A stretch of 64,000 nt of DNA, taken from positions 248,001 through 312,000 of the forward strand of contig JAEXAB010000001.1 in NCBI GenBank assembly GCA_023394875.1, read 5' to 3'. Position numbers and translations under genes: made by a program. The notes below the pieces were generated by a model. The model saw only the letters and a list, made by a program, of their open reading frames with translations, was not told the origin of the DNA and made no database searches. Positions 38,861 through 47,307 of the stretch are shown one piece after another. This DNA is from Bacillota bacterium. Its GTDB lineage: Bacteria > Bacillota > Clostridia > Christensenellales > DTU072. Within the stretch, counting starts at the first letter, position 1, and each line of letters opens with the position of its first letter.

Positions 38861-39508
38861 ATGCTAAAAATTGAGGACTTAAAATTTGATGAGAAAGGTT
38901 TGATTACGGCGGTAGTACAGGACTACTACACAAAGGAAGTCTTGACTGTAGCGTATATGAACAGAGAAAGTTTGGAGATTTCTATTGAAGAAAAAAAGAC
39001 CTGTTTTTATTCCAGGAGCAGACAAGAACTCTGGAGAAAAGGAGAAACAAGCGGCAACTTTCAACACATTGTTACCATTAAAGCCGACTGTGACAGAGAC
39101 GCGGTTAATATTGAAGTAATCAAAGACGGACCGGCTTGCCATATGGGAACCGAAAGCTGTTTTAACGACACTTTATATGCTGACGAAGATAAGAAAGATT
39201 TTTCACTTCACAGCCTGTTTGAGATGCTAAAAGGTAGAAAAGAGACACCTAAAGTAGGCTCTTATACCTCATATCTATTTGATAAAGGCGTAGATAAAAT
39301 ACTCAAGAAAGTGGGCGAAGAATGTACCGAAGTTATTATCGGGGCAAAGGGAGGAAACAAGGAAGAAACTATTTTCGAAATAAGCGACCTTACTTACCAT
39401 ATCTTTGTTTTGATGCTGGAAATGGGCATAACCGAAAGCGATATCCTAGACGAACTAGGCAAGAGACACGTAGTAGATACAAAGATAAAACAAGAGACTA
39501 TGAAATAA
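38861..39508 (+). CDS. hisI: Bifunctional phosphoribosyl-AMP cyclohydrolase / phosphoribosyl-ATP pyrophosphatase
   Basis: This HisIE fusion (215 residues) removes pyrophosphate from PR-ATP and opens the ring of PR-AMP. The cyclohydrolase half (to about residue 110) has RSRQELWRKGETSGN, the zinc and magnesium motif DCDRDA and CHMGTESCF. The family usually has CHTG-x-x-SCF, so Thr to Met is a small change. The MazG-like pyrophosphatase half has KVGEECTEVIIGAKG. It ends the his operon, behind the strong AAGGAGGGG ribosome site and before the hairpin at 39515-39540. Confidence 0.95.
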   Translation: MLKIEDLKFDEKGLITAVVQDYYTKEVLTVAYMNRESLEISIEEKKTCFYSRSRQELWRKGETSGNFQHIVTIKADCDRDAVNIEVIKDGPACHMGTESCFNDTLYADEDKKDFSLHSLFEMLKGRKETPKVGSYTSYLFDKGVDKILKKVGEECTEVIIGAKGGNKEETIFEISDLTYHIFVLMLEMGITESDILDELGKRHVVDTKIKQETMK

Positions 39509-39514
39509 AAAAAT

Positions 39515-39540
39515 AACCCGCTTTCGGTTGAAAGCGGGTT
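39515..39540. terminator. Bidirectional terminator between hisI and ftsH
   Basis: A perfect 11-base stem (39515-39525 with 39530-39540, loop GGTT) has a T-rich tail on the plus strand and a run of A (T on the other strand) on the left. It fits termination of the his operon and of the converging ftsH gene. Confidence 0.85.
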
Positions 39541-39559
39541 TTGTTTTGTTAGTTATGAT

Positions 39560-41632
39560 TTATTGGTTATCGGACGGTTTTTCTTGATTGTCAGACTTAT
39601 TTTCGCTATCCTCTTCTTTGACTATAATCGTACCCGGGTTGTCAAAAATCGGGGTTATTATAGGCTTAGGTCTGCTGCCGTTCTCCTTTTGTTTGGCAAG
39701 TTTTTCTTCGATAAAGGTATTGACCTCTTCCAAATTTTTGCCGTCCATAAGCATATCGACTTCGTCGCCGTATATGGTTTCTCTCTCATACAAGAGTTTG
39801 ACCATATTGTCCATAATTTCTCTGTTTTCATTTAGACAATCCAAAGCGCGCTTGTAGCAAGTATCAATAATTTTGCGGATTTCACAGTCAATTGTTGCCG
39901 CCACCTCATCGCTGTAAGAGTTTTGCGTCTGATAATCTCTGCCGATAAATACTTCCTGGTCTCCGCCGAAGAATACGTTGGGTAAAGCTTCGCTCATACC
40001 CCATTCGCATACCATCTTTCTTGCTATCTCTGTAGCTCTCTTAATGTCGCTGCTTGCGCCTGTTGAAATATCTTGAATTACTATTTCTTCACTGGCTCTG
40101 CCGCCTAGTAGCATTGTGATTTCGTCAATAAGTTTGTTTTTGGAAATATGGCTGTTGTCATTTTTAGGTCGGCTAATCGTATAGCCTGCCGCCATACCTC
40201 TGGGTATTATACTAACTTCCTGCACTGCATCGCAGTGTTTCATTCTTCTGCCCACAATGGCGTGACCTGCCTCATGGTATGCGGTTATTCTCTTGTCGCT
40301 TTCGGTAATTATCCTAGACCTCTTCTGCGGTCCGGCAATAACCTTGTTGATACCTTCCAAAATATCCACCATAAGGATAATCTGACGGTTGTTTCTTGCG
40401 GCAAGTATTGCCGCTTCGTTAAGAAGGTTACTGATATCGGCGCCGCTAAAACCAGCGGTAAGTCTTGCCAAATTCTTAAAGTCAATGTCCGGAGAAATAG
40501 GCTTGTTGCGGGCATGAACCTTAAAAATAGCCTCTCTGCCCTTCACGTCGGGGCTGTTGACGTATATTTGTCTGTCAAAACGACCCGGTCTTAATAAAGC
40601 GGGGTCAAGTATGTCGGCTCTGTTGGTTGCCGCCATAATAATAATTCCGTCGTTGGTGTCGAAACCGTCCATTTGCACAAGCAACTGATTCAAGGTCTGC
40701 TCTCTTTCGTCATTGCCGCCGCCAAGTCCTGCTCCTCTCTGTCTGCCTACCGCGTCGATTTCGTCAATAAACACAATACAGGGCATATTCTTTTTTGCCT
40801 GCGCGAACAAGTCTCTGACTCTGCTTGCGCCAACACCGACGAACATTTCCACAAAGTCGCTACCCGATATGGTAAAGAACGGTACGTTGGCTTCTCCGGC
40901 AACAGCCTTTGCAAACAAGGTTTTGCCCGTTCCGGGAGGACCTACCAAAAGAACTCCTCTGGGTATTCTTGCTCCTACGCTTATAAACTTTTTGGGAGAT
41001 TTAAGAAACTCCACTATTTCTCTTAGTTCTTCTTTTTCTTCTTCGGCGCCGGCTACGTCACTAAACCTTACTTTTACGTTGTTGGCTATTCTTGCCTTGG
41101 TCTTGCCGAAGTTAAGTGCGTTGCCGCTTCCCTTTCCCCCGCGCATAGAAATAATGAGGAAGATAGCAAGTCCGCCAAGTAATAGAAAGCTCAGTACGGT
41201 AATAATAGTCGACCAATTAGTCCCGCTGTTGGGATCGTTTAGGTTGATATAGGGATATTCTTTATCGGCGAAGTCCTCGTTGCTGTCATAAAAGCTAATA
41301 ATAGCCTCGGCAATAAAATTACGTGAGTCGACCGTTACGTAAAAGTCGCTCTTTTTTTCGTTCTTGATAAAATCTTCCAATGTATAATTGTGGAAGTTTT
41401 CGTCAACCTCTCCTTCCTTTTCGGAAATTAATACTCTGGCGTTGTAGCTGTCCATCATAATGACGCCTTGCACTCTGCCTTCGGTAACGTACTGCCAGAA
41501 CTTGTCATAACTCAATGTTTTTATTTTGGCAGCCGAAAAATTATTCATCAAAAGAATCGCAACAATGATAACGACGATTATTCCGACGATAATAAATATG
41601 AATGATTTTTTATTGTTTGGCTTATTTTCCAC
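39560..41632 (-). CDS. ftsH: ATP-dependent zinc metalloprotease FtsH
   Basis: FtsH is a membrane-anchored AAA protease that degrades misfolded and regulatory proteins. The roughly 690-residue protein has an N-terminal membrane helix, an extracytoplasmic domain, a second helix near residues 143-165, Walker A GPPGTGKT (about 233-240), the SRH region [20 protein letters not shown], and the zinc motif HEAGH (about 455-459). I prefer the GTG at 41632, since AGAGG lies eight bases upstream. A TTG at 41638 is in frame but only two bases from that site. The C-terminus is rich in Asn, Glu and Lys, as usual. Confidence 0.94.
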   Translation of the reverse strand: MENKPNNKKSFIFIIVGIIVVIIVAILLMNNFSAAKIKTLSYDKFWQYVTEGRVQGVIMMDSYNARVLISEKEGEVDENFHNYTLEDFIKNEKKSDFYVTVDSRNFIAEAIISFYDSNEDFADKEYPYINLNDPNSGTNWSTIITVLSFLLLGGLAIFLIISMRGGKGSGNALNFGKTKARIANNVKVRFSDVAGAEEEKEELREIVEFLKSPKKFISVGARIPRGVLLVGPPGTGKTLFAKAVAGEANVPFFTISGSDFVEMFVGVGASRVRDLFAQAKKNMPCIVFIDEIDAVGRQRGAGLGGGNDEREQTLNQLLVQMDGFDTNDGIIIMAATNRADILDPALLRPGRFDRQIYVNSPDVKGREAIFKVHARNKPISPDIDFKNLARLTAGFSGADISNLLNEAAILAARNNRQIILMVDILEGINKVIAGPQKRSRIITESDKRITAYHEAGHAIVGRRMKHCDAVQEVSIIPRGMAAGYTISRPKNDNSHISKNKLIDEITMLLGGRASEEIVIQDISTGASSDIKRATEIARKMVCEWGMSEALPNVFFGGDQEVFIGRDYQTQNSYSDEVAATIDCEIRKIIDTCYKRALDCLNENREIMDNMVKLLYERETIYGDEVDMLMDGKNLEEVNTFIEEKLAKQKENGSRPKPIITPIFDNPGTIIVKEEDSENKSDNQEKPSDNQ

Positions 41633-41669
41633 TTGCAAATCCTCTTGCTTTTCACTTGATATATTGTAA

Positions 41670-41699
41670 AGTATAGCATAAACTATCGCGCGTTTGCAA
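41670..41699 (-). promoter_or_regulatory. Promoter of ftsH
   Basis: On the minus strand, TTGCAA (41694-41699), 18 bases and TATACT (41670-41675) precede ftsH by about 35 bases. A second overlapping -10-like TACAAT lies just downstream. Confidence 0.5.
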
Positions 41700-41713
41700 C
41701 AAAAAGAGTCCCT

Positions 41714-41752
41714 AACGCGTAAAATCGATACAATGCTGATATTTTATGCGTT
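41714..41752. repeat. Imperfect inverted repeat between yyaC and ftsH
   Basis: Twelve bases (41714-41725) pair with 41741-41752 with one G-T pair, around a 15-base loop. On the minus strand a T-run follows only after about 10 bases, so it is a poor classical terminator. It lies between the yyaC end and the ftsH promoter, so it could be a weak terminator or an operator. No function is assigned. Confidence 0.35.
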
Positions 41753-41773
41753 GAAATATAAACTTATCTTAAA

Positions 41774-42238
41774 TTATGACAAACTTTTGACCAGATTATA
41801 TATTTTGTATGCCACTTTTTCGCTAAGACTATCCACGCTTTTTTCGGGTACGTCAAGCAAGGCTTCCAAATTGTTTTGCCGACTTTCCCCCACAACTCCC
41901 AGTATCCCGATATCTCCTATTTTGTCCAATTGTTTGTTTAACGCCGCCCCCGCCTTGAGTCCGCTCATAACAAGCTTTATCCGCCCCACGTCCTTACTTA
42001 TCCCCAAGCACGCGTCCACTGCAATAATGAGGCTGTTTTTATGGTGTTTTTTTATGTGGGAGACGTAATTAAAATAGTTTATTCCGTTAACAGGGCAGTC
42101 TGTTCTGCCGTAAACGTAGGCGTTTACGTTGTATTCTTTTACCAGTCTGTCCCCTACTTTGGGTCCCAAACTATCTCCGATAACTTTGGTGGTACCGATA
42201 CATAAAATAACAGGTTTCTTATTAAAAAAATTAGTCAT
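41774..42238 (-). CDS. yyaC: YyaC-family (DUF1256) sporulation-associated protein
   Basis: The 154-residue protein matches the YyaC family, annotated as a putative spore protease relative in spore-formers. VILCIGTTKVIGDSLGPKVGD, VYGRTDCPV, IIAVDACLG, the GLKAGAALNK stretch and GDIGILGVVGE follow the family order. It lacks the N-terminal extension of about 45 residues seen in Bacillus YyaC. I placed the start at ATG 42238, the only one near the conserved core. It has no visible ribosome site, so the exact start is uncertain. Its presence suggests a sporulating ancestry. Confidence 0.8.
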   Translation of the reverse strand: MTNFFNKKPVILCIGTTKVIGDSLGPKVGDRLVKEYNVNAYVYGRTDCPVNGINYFNYVSHIKKHHKNSLIIAVDACLGISKDVGRIKLVMSGLKAGAALNKQLDKIGDIGILGVVGESRQNNLEALLDVPEKSVDSLSEKVAYKIYNLVKSLS

Positions 42239-42368
42239 ACAACAAGCATTGCCAGTTTTTGGCTGTTTATTCTTAAGTTCAACGCGGTAAATTAACGAAA
42301 AAAGGGTGTTTTTTGGAAAAAATACTCTTGATTTCGGCTGCGGGAACAAACAAATTGAGGCATTACTC

Positions 42369-42397
42369 TTGACGGAGAATATATTATAATATATAAT
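42369..42397 (+). promoter_or_regulatory. Promoter of the CvpA-like operon
   Basis: TTGACG (42369-42374), 17 bases and a perfect TATAAT (42392-42397), about 50 bases before the CvpA-like ATG at 42454. Confidence 0.7.
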
Positions 42398-42453
42398 ATC
42401 TGTAATTAGCGGCGGCATAAAATGCTATGCCGGTTTGCTCAGGAGGTCATAGG

Positions 42454-43266
42454 ATGACAGGTTTGATTTTGGACGTAGTAGTTGTGGTTGTTGTACTGTT
42501 ACTGCTCATATTCGGTATATGGAGAGGTATGTACAAAATTGTTTTTGGTTTGGTTTCTTCCTTACTAGCAATAATTTTGACAATAATTTTGGCATCGTCG
42601 GTAACCTCAATAGTAGTAGAACGTACACAGCTTGATGAGAGGCTAACCATCGTTTTGGACGCTCCTCTTAGTTCCAAACTACCCAACGCCAACGTGGTTA
42701 TTCAATACTATGACATTAACGCAGACGGCGCGGTTGACGAATTGGGCTATATCCAAGACGGTACCGTTCATCCCGTAGCCGACTTACTAAACGGCACCCC
42801 TTATTCTCTGCTTTCCGGCACTGTGGAATCGGTTTTGGTAAAAAACATCGACAAAGGGGAAAATATGGCCTTTGTCAGCGTATTAAGCGCGGCGCTGGTT
42901 GCTTATATTATGGTAGCCGCCGTATCTATAGTTTTGATAATTATTTTCACCATTCTTACAAAACTTCTTATGTACATACTAAAGAAATTTGTCAACGCCA
43001 CCTATTTTGGCAACTTTATAAACAAACTAATCGGCGCAGTGTTAGGTTTGGCTATTGCGGCGGTTGTAATCTGGGGAAGTTTGGCAGTAATAAGAATTTT
43101 GGGTTCTTACCAGTGGATTATTTCGGTAAATCAGCTAATTGACAGTTCTACCCTTACCAAGTGGCTGTTCAATAATAACTATCTGTATAACTTCCTGGTA
43201 GAAACTTACGACGTAAAAGGCATTGTCGATTCCATAATTGCCAGAGCCTCGTCACTTTCCAATTAG
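42454..43266 (+). CDS. CvpA-family membrane protein with an extracytoplasmic insertion
   Basis: The 270-residue protein resembles CvpA (colicin V production) family proteins. It has an N-terminal hydrophobic helix followed by FGIWRGMYKIVFGLVSSL, and later helices near residues 140-172 and 195-216. Between the first two and last helices is an insertion of about 80 residues, probably outside the cell. It contains DINADGAVDE, which reads like an EF-hand or dockerin calcium loop. The family is usually about 160-180 residues. The ATG at 42454 has AGGAGGT upstream. It lies 9 bases before the large repeat protein, so the two may act together at the membrane. Function is unknown. Confidence 0.7.
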   Translation: MTGLILDVVVVVVVLLLLIFGIWRGMYKIVFGLVSSLLAIILTIILASSVTSIVVERTQLDERLTIVLDAPLSSKLPNANVVIQYYDINADGAVDELGYIQDGTVHPVADLLNGTPYSLLSGTVESVLVKNIDKGENMAFVSVLSAALVAYIMVAAVSIVLIIIFTILTKLLMYILKKFVNATYFGNFINKLIGAVLGLAIAAVVIWGSLAVIRILGSYQWIISVNQLIDSSTLTKWLFNNNYLYNFLVETYDVKGIVDSIIARASSLSN

Positions 43267-43275
43267 GAGGATAAT

Positions 43276-45102
43276 ATGAAATATTCGGGCGGCTGTATCG
43301 GAAAAGCTCTTCAAGTTATCTTATGTATAGTCCTAGGCTTTGTTCTTTGTATACTAAGTATCGGCGGAGCGGGCTATATCATACTAACCAGAGAAGGCAT
43401 GGTAGGCACTTTAGCAGAGAAGGCGGGCTCTTCCGTTCCTTTGGATTTTTCTGAAGAAGCAAAAAAAATGTCGGTTTTGCAATGGGGACAGGAGCTTTTC
43501 GCTACCTTTAAGGATATGAACGCCAGCACTATAGGCGATATCGAAAAACTGGCGGGCGTCAGCGTAATAAGTAAAACTGTGGAAAATATGATGGGTATAT
43601 CTGCCGAAATCATAAAAGGCTCCTCAATCAATAATTTGGCATCTACAATAAGCGAAAACTTAACTATGGCAAACGCCAGAGACAAGTTCGGTATTGCTTT
43701 CCCTGATATGCCACTCTTCCAAAATCAGGATTTTCTTAACTCCCCTCTTTCTTCGGCTATGGAAGACTTTGACGAATATACTTTAGGCGAAGTTATTAAC
43801 ATTACCGAAGACGGCAACGTTGTTCTAAAAAAACTTGCCAACGTCAAAATTAACGAAATCGGCGGAGCCGTTGCCGATACCGTAGTAAAAAGCACCACTT
43901 TAGGAGAACTTATGACCATAAACAGTAGTTCTTCCAAAGTTCTGCAATCCTTAAAATACAGCTGTATAGAGAGTCAATACCAGACTGACGAAGAAGGCAA
44001 CTTCATTCTTGACGAGTTTGACAACAAAATATACAAAAGAGCCCCAATAACCGAAGACGACGGAACCGGCAATATGGTGGAAATAGAAATTGAGCTTATC
44101 GGCATCAATGAAAAAATCAATACCATCGTAATGTCGGAAATAATAGAAATAACCGAAAACAGCAACGTAATCTTGCGTAAAATGCGTGTTCCTACCCAGG
44201 AAGAAATCGACGACGGGAAAGAACACCTGTTCGGCACCGAAGACTTAAAGCTCAACGAACTGGGCGGACAAAAGTTAAACGATATAATTGACTCCACCAC
44301 TTTGGGAGAACTGCTGACGATTGATGAGGACAGCGAACCGATTTTGCAAGCTTTGCAAAACACCAGAATTGACGGTATCAACAACAGGATATCCACTTTG
44401 CGCTTAAACGAAATTTTCAAACCTGCGCAATTATCAAGCGGCGGCCTTAGCCTAATTGACCCGACAACCACTCTTACCGATATACCTATCGCAATGACAA
44501 ACGCTATGAAGAATTCTACCATAGCTACTATGAGGGAAAAAGGCGTGCTGGACGAAAGTACCTTTGATAATATAAACAATATGCCTGTTTCTCAAAGAGC
44601 CTTTATTTATAACAGCGGTATGTCAGACTTGCTTACGGGAATGATAAACTTTATCGCAGATCCTTTCGATACAAACGATATTATACCAAATTATCACTAC
44701 ATAAGACCGAACGAAACCACTATAACTATAGACACCTTTAGTTCTATATCGGAATTTGTGCAATGCTACAGCCAATACGATTCCCTTATTTTCAACAACG
44801 GCTCAAGCGATTTATTAAACATAATTATTACCATTGACGAAGTTGCCGACGAAATGTTTTATAGTGACTTATACGCTTGCTACGTAATACCTTTGTTTAA
44901 CATTCTGACCAATATCGTTAATATTGATTTTGTGGACATTTTCGCTAATCCGGTTACCGTCAAGTTAGGAATATACGAATATGATGAATTCTCAGCGCCT
45001 ACTGTTCTTATCAGGAACCAGTGCGGATATTACTTCAATAAGACTCCTTTGCCGCATATAGAAGCTGTGGAAACTTCCATTACCTATCAACAACATCCGT
45101 AA
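43276..45102 (+). CDS. Membrane-anchored protein with internal TLGEL-type repeats, function unknown
   Basis: I do not recognise a named family. The 608-residue protein has one hydrophobic helix at about residues 12-37 and a long exported part. Residues about 168-380 hold at least four related units built on TLGEL-x-x-I...(V/I)L-x-x-L....IN-x-(I/L)-x-x-x-I. Examples start at 168 (YTLGEVINI), 207 (TTLGELMTI), 286 (MSEIIEI) and 341 (TTLGELLTI). Some are separated by acidic insertions. The C-terminal 200 residues differ and look globular, with three cysteines. It follows the CvpA-like gene by 9 bases with an AGGAGG site, and a terminator lies just after it. A role as surface scaffold is a guess. 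Confidence 0.7.
   Translation: MKYSGGCIGKALQVILCIVLGFVLCILSIGGAGYIILTREGMVGTLAEKAGSSVPLDFSEEAKKMSVLQWGQELFATFKDMNASTIGDIEKLAGVSVISKTVENMMGISAEIIKGSSINNLASTISENLTMANARDKFGIAFPDMPLFQNQDFLNSPLSSAMEDFDEYTLGEVINITEDGNVVLKKLANVKINEIGGAVADTVVKSTTLGELMTINSSSSKVLQSLKYSCIESQYQTDEEGNFILDEFDNKIYKRAPITEDDGTGNMVEIEIELIGINEKINTIVMSEIIEITENSNVILRKMRVPTQEEIDDGKEHLFGTEDLKLNELGGQKLNDIIDSTTLGELLTIDEDSEPILQALQNTRIDGINNRISTLRLNEIFKPAQLSSGGLSLIDPTTTLTDIPIAMTNAMKNSTIATMREKGVLDESTFDNINNMPVSQRAFIYNSGMSDLLTGMINFIADPFDTNDIIPNYHYIRPNETTITIDTFSSISEFVQCYSQYDSLIFNNGSSDLLNIIITIDEVADEMFYSDLYACYVIPLFNILTNIVNIDFVDIFANPVTVKLGIYEYDEFSAPTVLIRNQCGYYFNKTPLPHIEAVETSITYQQHP
43777..44415 (+). repeat. Region coding for degenerate ~38-residue protein repeats
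   Basis: These bases encode residues 168-380 of the exported protein. The repeated pattern is a TLGE(L/V) core, a short acidic or Ser-rich stretch, a hydrophobic LxxL and an IN/IG-containing link. The repeats are visible in protein and not as exact DNA repeats, so they are old duplications. Confidence 0.6.
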
Positions 45103-45109
45103 AAAATAC

Positions 45110-46204
45110 TTAAATATCTTCGGTGGCGGCGAAATTATTCGCCGCTTTCTTTTTTTCGGAAATAAGGCGGAAATAGTCGTGCAAAAAGGCGGTTAGGGGT
45201 ACACCTAAGAATACCCCCCAAAAGCCGAACAGTCCACCCCATACTATAATTGATACCATAATCCAAAAGCCGTTAAGCCCGACGTATCTTCCCACTATTA
45301 TAGGATAGGTAGTAAATGCCTCCAACTGTTGTAATATCAGGATAAACACCACGAAAACAAGGGCTTTTACCGGACTTACGGCAAAAATAATTATTGTGCA
45401 TAAAGCCCCGCCGATATAGGCACCCACTATGGGAATAAGATTTACAAAGCCGATTATTAAAGACACAAGGGGCGCATAAGGAAGTCGCAGAATCAGCATA
45501 AAAAAGTAACAGGCAAGCCCTAATATAAACGCCTCAATAAACTGCCCCCCTAAATAGCGGGAAAACTTAGAAATGGCTATGGTGGTAACTTCTTGAAACT
45601 TATCTATTTTTTCTTTGTTAAAAATGCAGGCGGCAAGTTTAATAATCTGCGCTTTTACCTTATCGCGGTTTGCCAGTATCATAATAGCCAAAGCCAAGCC
45701 GAATAAGATATTCAACAATACTTTAACGGCGTTTTGGGCAAGATTAACAAGTTGCGGAGTGTAGGAATTCAGCCTGTTTACTATAAAATGATATAGCTTA
45801 TCCCCTAAAGCAACTATAGCCTTGCCGAAACTTCCGCTTGAGGAGATTTTTTCCCACATATCCCCGTTCGACATCTGATTAATAATAGTCTGCACGCTCT
45901 TTGCTCCTGCAGGCAACGCAATCCCAATTACAGCTCCGAAAATACCCCCGAAAACTATAAGACCAAAAAGCAATGAGATACATTTTTTGAATTTTTCTCT
46001 TTTCATTTTTTTAAGCAGTTTTTTATAACAAAATTCCATAGGGACGTTAATAATCAGGGCAAAAACAATTCCTATAAAAATGGGCTGAAAAACGGCGATT
46101 ACCTTGTAAAAAACCCCTTGCAGCATGGTAAAATTTAGCACCACGAACGCCGCCGCCGCAATAAATAAAACCTTGAGAATAAAGTCCAAAGGGAGTTTTT
46201 TCAT
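45110..46204 (-). CDS. AI-2E (PerM) family transporter
   Basis: This polytopic membrane protein of 364 residues belongs to the AI-2E/PerM family. It has paired N-terminal helices, a long amphipathic middle stretch (about residues 75-135), then LGGQFIEAFILGLACYFF, NLIPIVGAYIGG and a C-terminal GLNGFWIMVSIIVWGGLFGFWGVFLGVPL, which is the family signature. Substrates in the family range from autoinducer-2 to ions, so none is assigned. The ATG at 46204 has no ribosome site but has TATACT six bases before it. An upstream in-frame TTG at 46255 is possible. It converges on the CvpA-like operon. Confidence 0.85.
   Translation of the reverse strand: MKKLPLDFILKVLFIAAAAFVVLNFTMLQGVFYKVIAVFQPIFIGIVFALIINVPMEFCYKKLLKKMKREKFKKCISLLFGLIVFGGIFGAVIGIALPAGAKSVQTIINQMSNGDMWEKISSSGSFGKAIVALGDKLYHFIVNRLNSYTPQLVNLAQNAVKVLLNILFGLALAIMILANRDKVKAQIIKLAACIFNKEKIDKFQEVTTIAISKFSRYLGGQFIEAFILGLACYFFMLILRLPYAPLVSLIIGFVNLIPIVGAYIGGALCTIIIFAVSPVKALVFVVFILILQQLEAFTTYPIIVGRYVGLNGFWIMVSIIVWGGLFGFWGVFLGVPLTAFLHDYFRLISEKKKAANNFAATEDI
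45126..45156 (+). terminator. Terminator of the CvpA-like operon, inside the converging gene
   Basis: GCGGCGAA (45126-45133) pairs with TTCGCCGC (45138-45145) around ATTA, followed by a T-rich tract to 45156. It lies 24 bases after the stop of the repeat-protein gene but within the last codons of the AI-2E transporter gene on the other strand. Confidence 0.75.
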
Positions 46205-46323
46205 ACTGCTAGTATAGCGGTTATTGTTAATAATTATTACTCCATATTTAGACAAAATATTATTGCGAATCCGATTTATAACGACTTTTTTTGGTTATAA
46301 TTTTTTATACGTAAGGAGTCAAT

Positions 46324-47307
46324 ATGCGCAACAGAACCAATATATACTCAGCAGACGGCTTGAACGGCTTTGCCAAAGCAATAAAAGAGGCATATCCGGC
46401 AGGGGGCGTAGCTATTATTTGCAAGGACAAAAACCAATCAAAAACACTAGCAAATATACTTGGAGAAATCGACTATAAATTCTTTTATTTTACCCCGACC
46501 GAAGCAAAATCGGCGCCGCTAAAGGATTATGTAAGGCTGATTGTGGGAATTGGGAATATCGATGCATATAAGGCAACGCGAACTATTTCACCAAAAAAAC
46601 GCTGCGTTTTTTATGCGGAAAACATAGATTATCAATACTTTTTGCCCGATAATAACAATAATTATGCCGAATTTTTGTTTATAGACAGAGAACTTATCAA
46701 CGTAAACAATGCCCGCGCCGTTACCGAAATTTATATTTCGGTTTTTTCTGTTCTTACCGAACTAATCAGCGTATCTTATTACGAAAGCGGTATGCCCTTT
46801 ATTGACAAAGGTTTAGTAGGCATTATTAAGGCTTTGAAGTCCTTTTTGTTTAGCGGCTGCGACAAGGATAAGTACGTTTCCGAAGGACTGCGCCTTATAA
46901 AAATGTCTATAGAATACCTGACTGACAGAAAAATTACCTCTCTTTATATCCAAAAAGCCCAAACCCTCTATAAAGACGGGCTTGGAAACAACTTCCTTGT
47001 GGCGTATTTTGCCAATATGTTGCTATTTTTCTTTACAAAATGGAATTTTAATGATATATTGGTACCAGCGGAAAATTTAGTAGCTGATATCCCTGCGGCA
47101 GACTGTTTTGGCCTTGACAATGATATTTTGCTTACAAAAGAGGAGCTGCACCTTGTCTCTTTTAAGACGCGCGGACAGCTTGCCCTACCCGGAATCGACT
47201 ATAAAAAATTATTTTCTGCACTGCAAAACGCAGCCGACAAAAACAATCCCCTTTTCGCGGGAATAAACAATAGAGGAATTATTAAAGGATTAGTAGGATA
47301 TGATTGA
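46324..47307 (+). CDS. Degenerate iron-alcohol-dehydrogenase/dehydroquinate-synthase-fold protein
   Basis: The 327-residue protein shows no confident family, but its layout recalls the Fe-ADH/glycerol-1-phosphate dehydrogenase fold. There is a nucleotide-fold start (GGVAIICKDKNQSKTLANIL, about 27-46), then LIVGIGNIDAYKA, which aligns with the usual VGGGSVIDxAK dinucleotide loop, then FIDRELINVN where family members have a 'D-x-x-L' turn before the helical domain. The metal-binding histidines expected in the helical half are not seen, so normal catalysis is doubtful. It has an AAGGAG ribosome site and overlaps the following phosphatase gene by 8 bases, which suggests a working pair. Confidence 0.55.
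   Translation: MRNRTNIYSADGLNGFAKAIKEAYPAGGVAIICKDKNQSKTLANILGEIDYKFFYFTPTEAKSAPLKDYVRLIVGIGNIDAYKATRTISPKKRCVFYAENIDYQYFLPDNNNNYAEFLFIDRELINVNNARAVTEIYISVFSVLTELISVSYYESGMPFIDKGLVGIIKALKSFLFSGCDKDKYVSEGLRLIKMSIEYLTDRKITSLYIQKAQTLYKDGLGNNFLVAYFANMLLFFFTKWNFNDILVPAENLVADIPAADCFGLDNDILLTKEELHLVSFKTRGQLALPGIDYKKLFSALQNAADKNNPLFAGINNRGIIKGLVGYD

Noticed and set aside
42239..42418. N-terminal extension of yyaC to ATG 42418
   Set aside because: The extra 60 residues would overlap the opposite promoter and do not resemble the family; no ribosome site is present.
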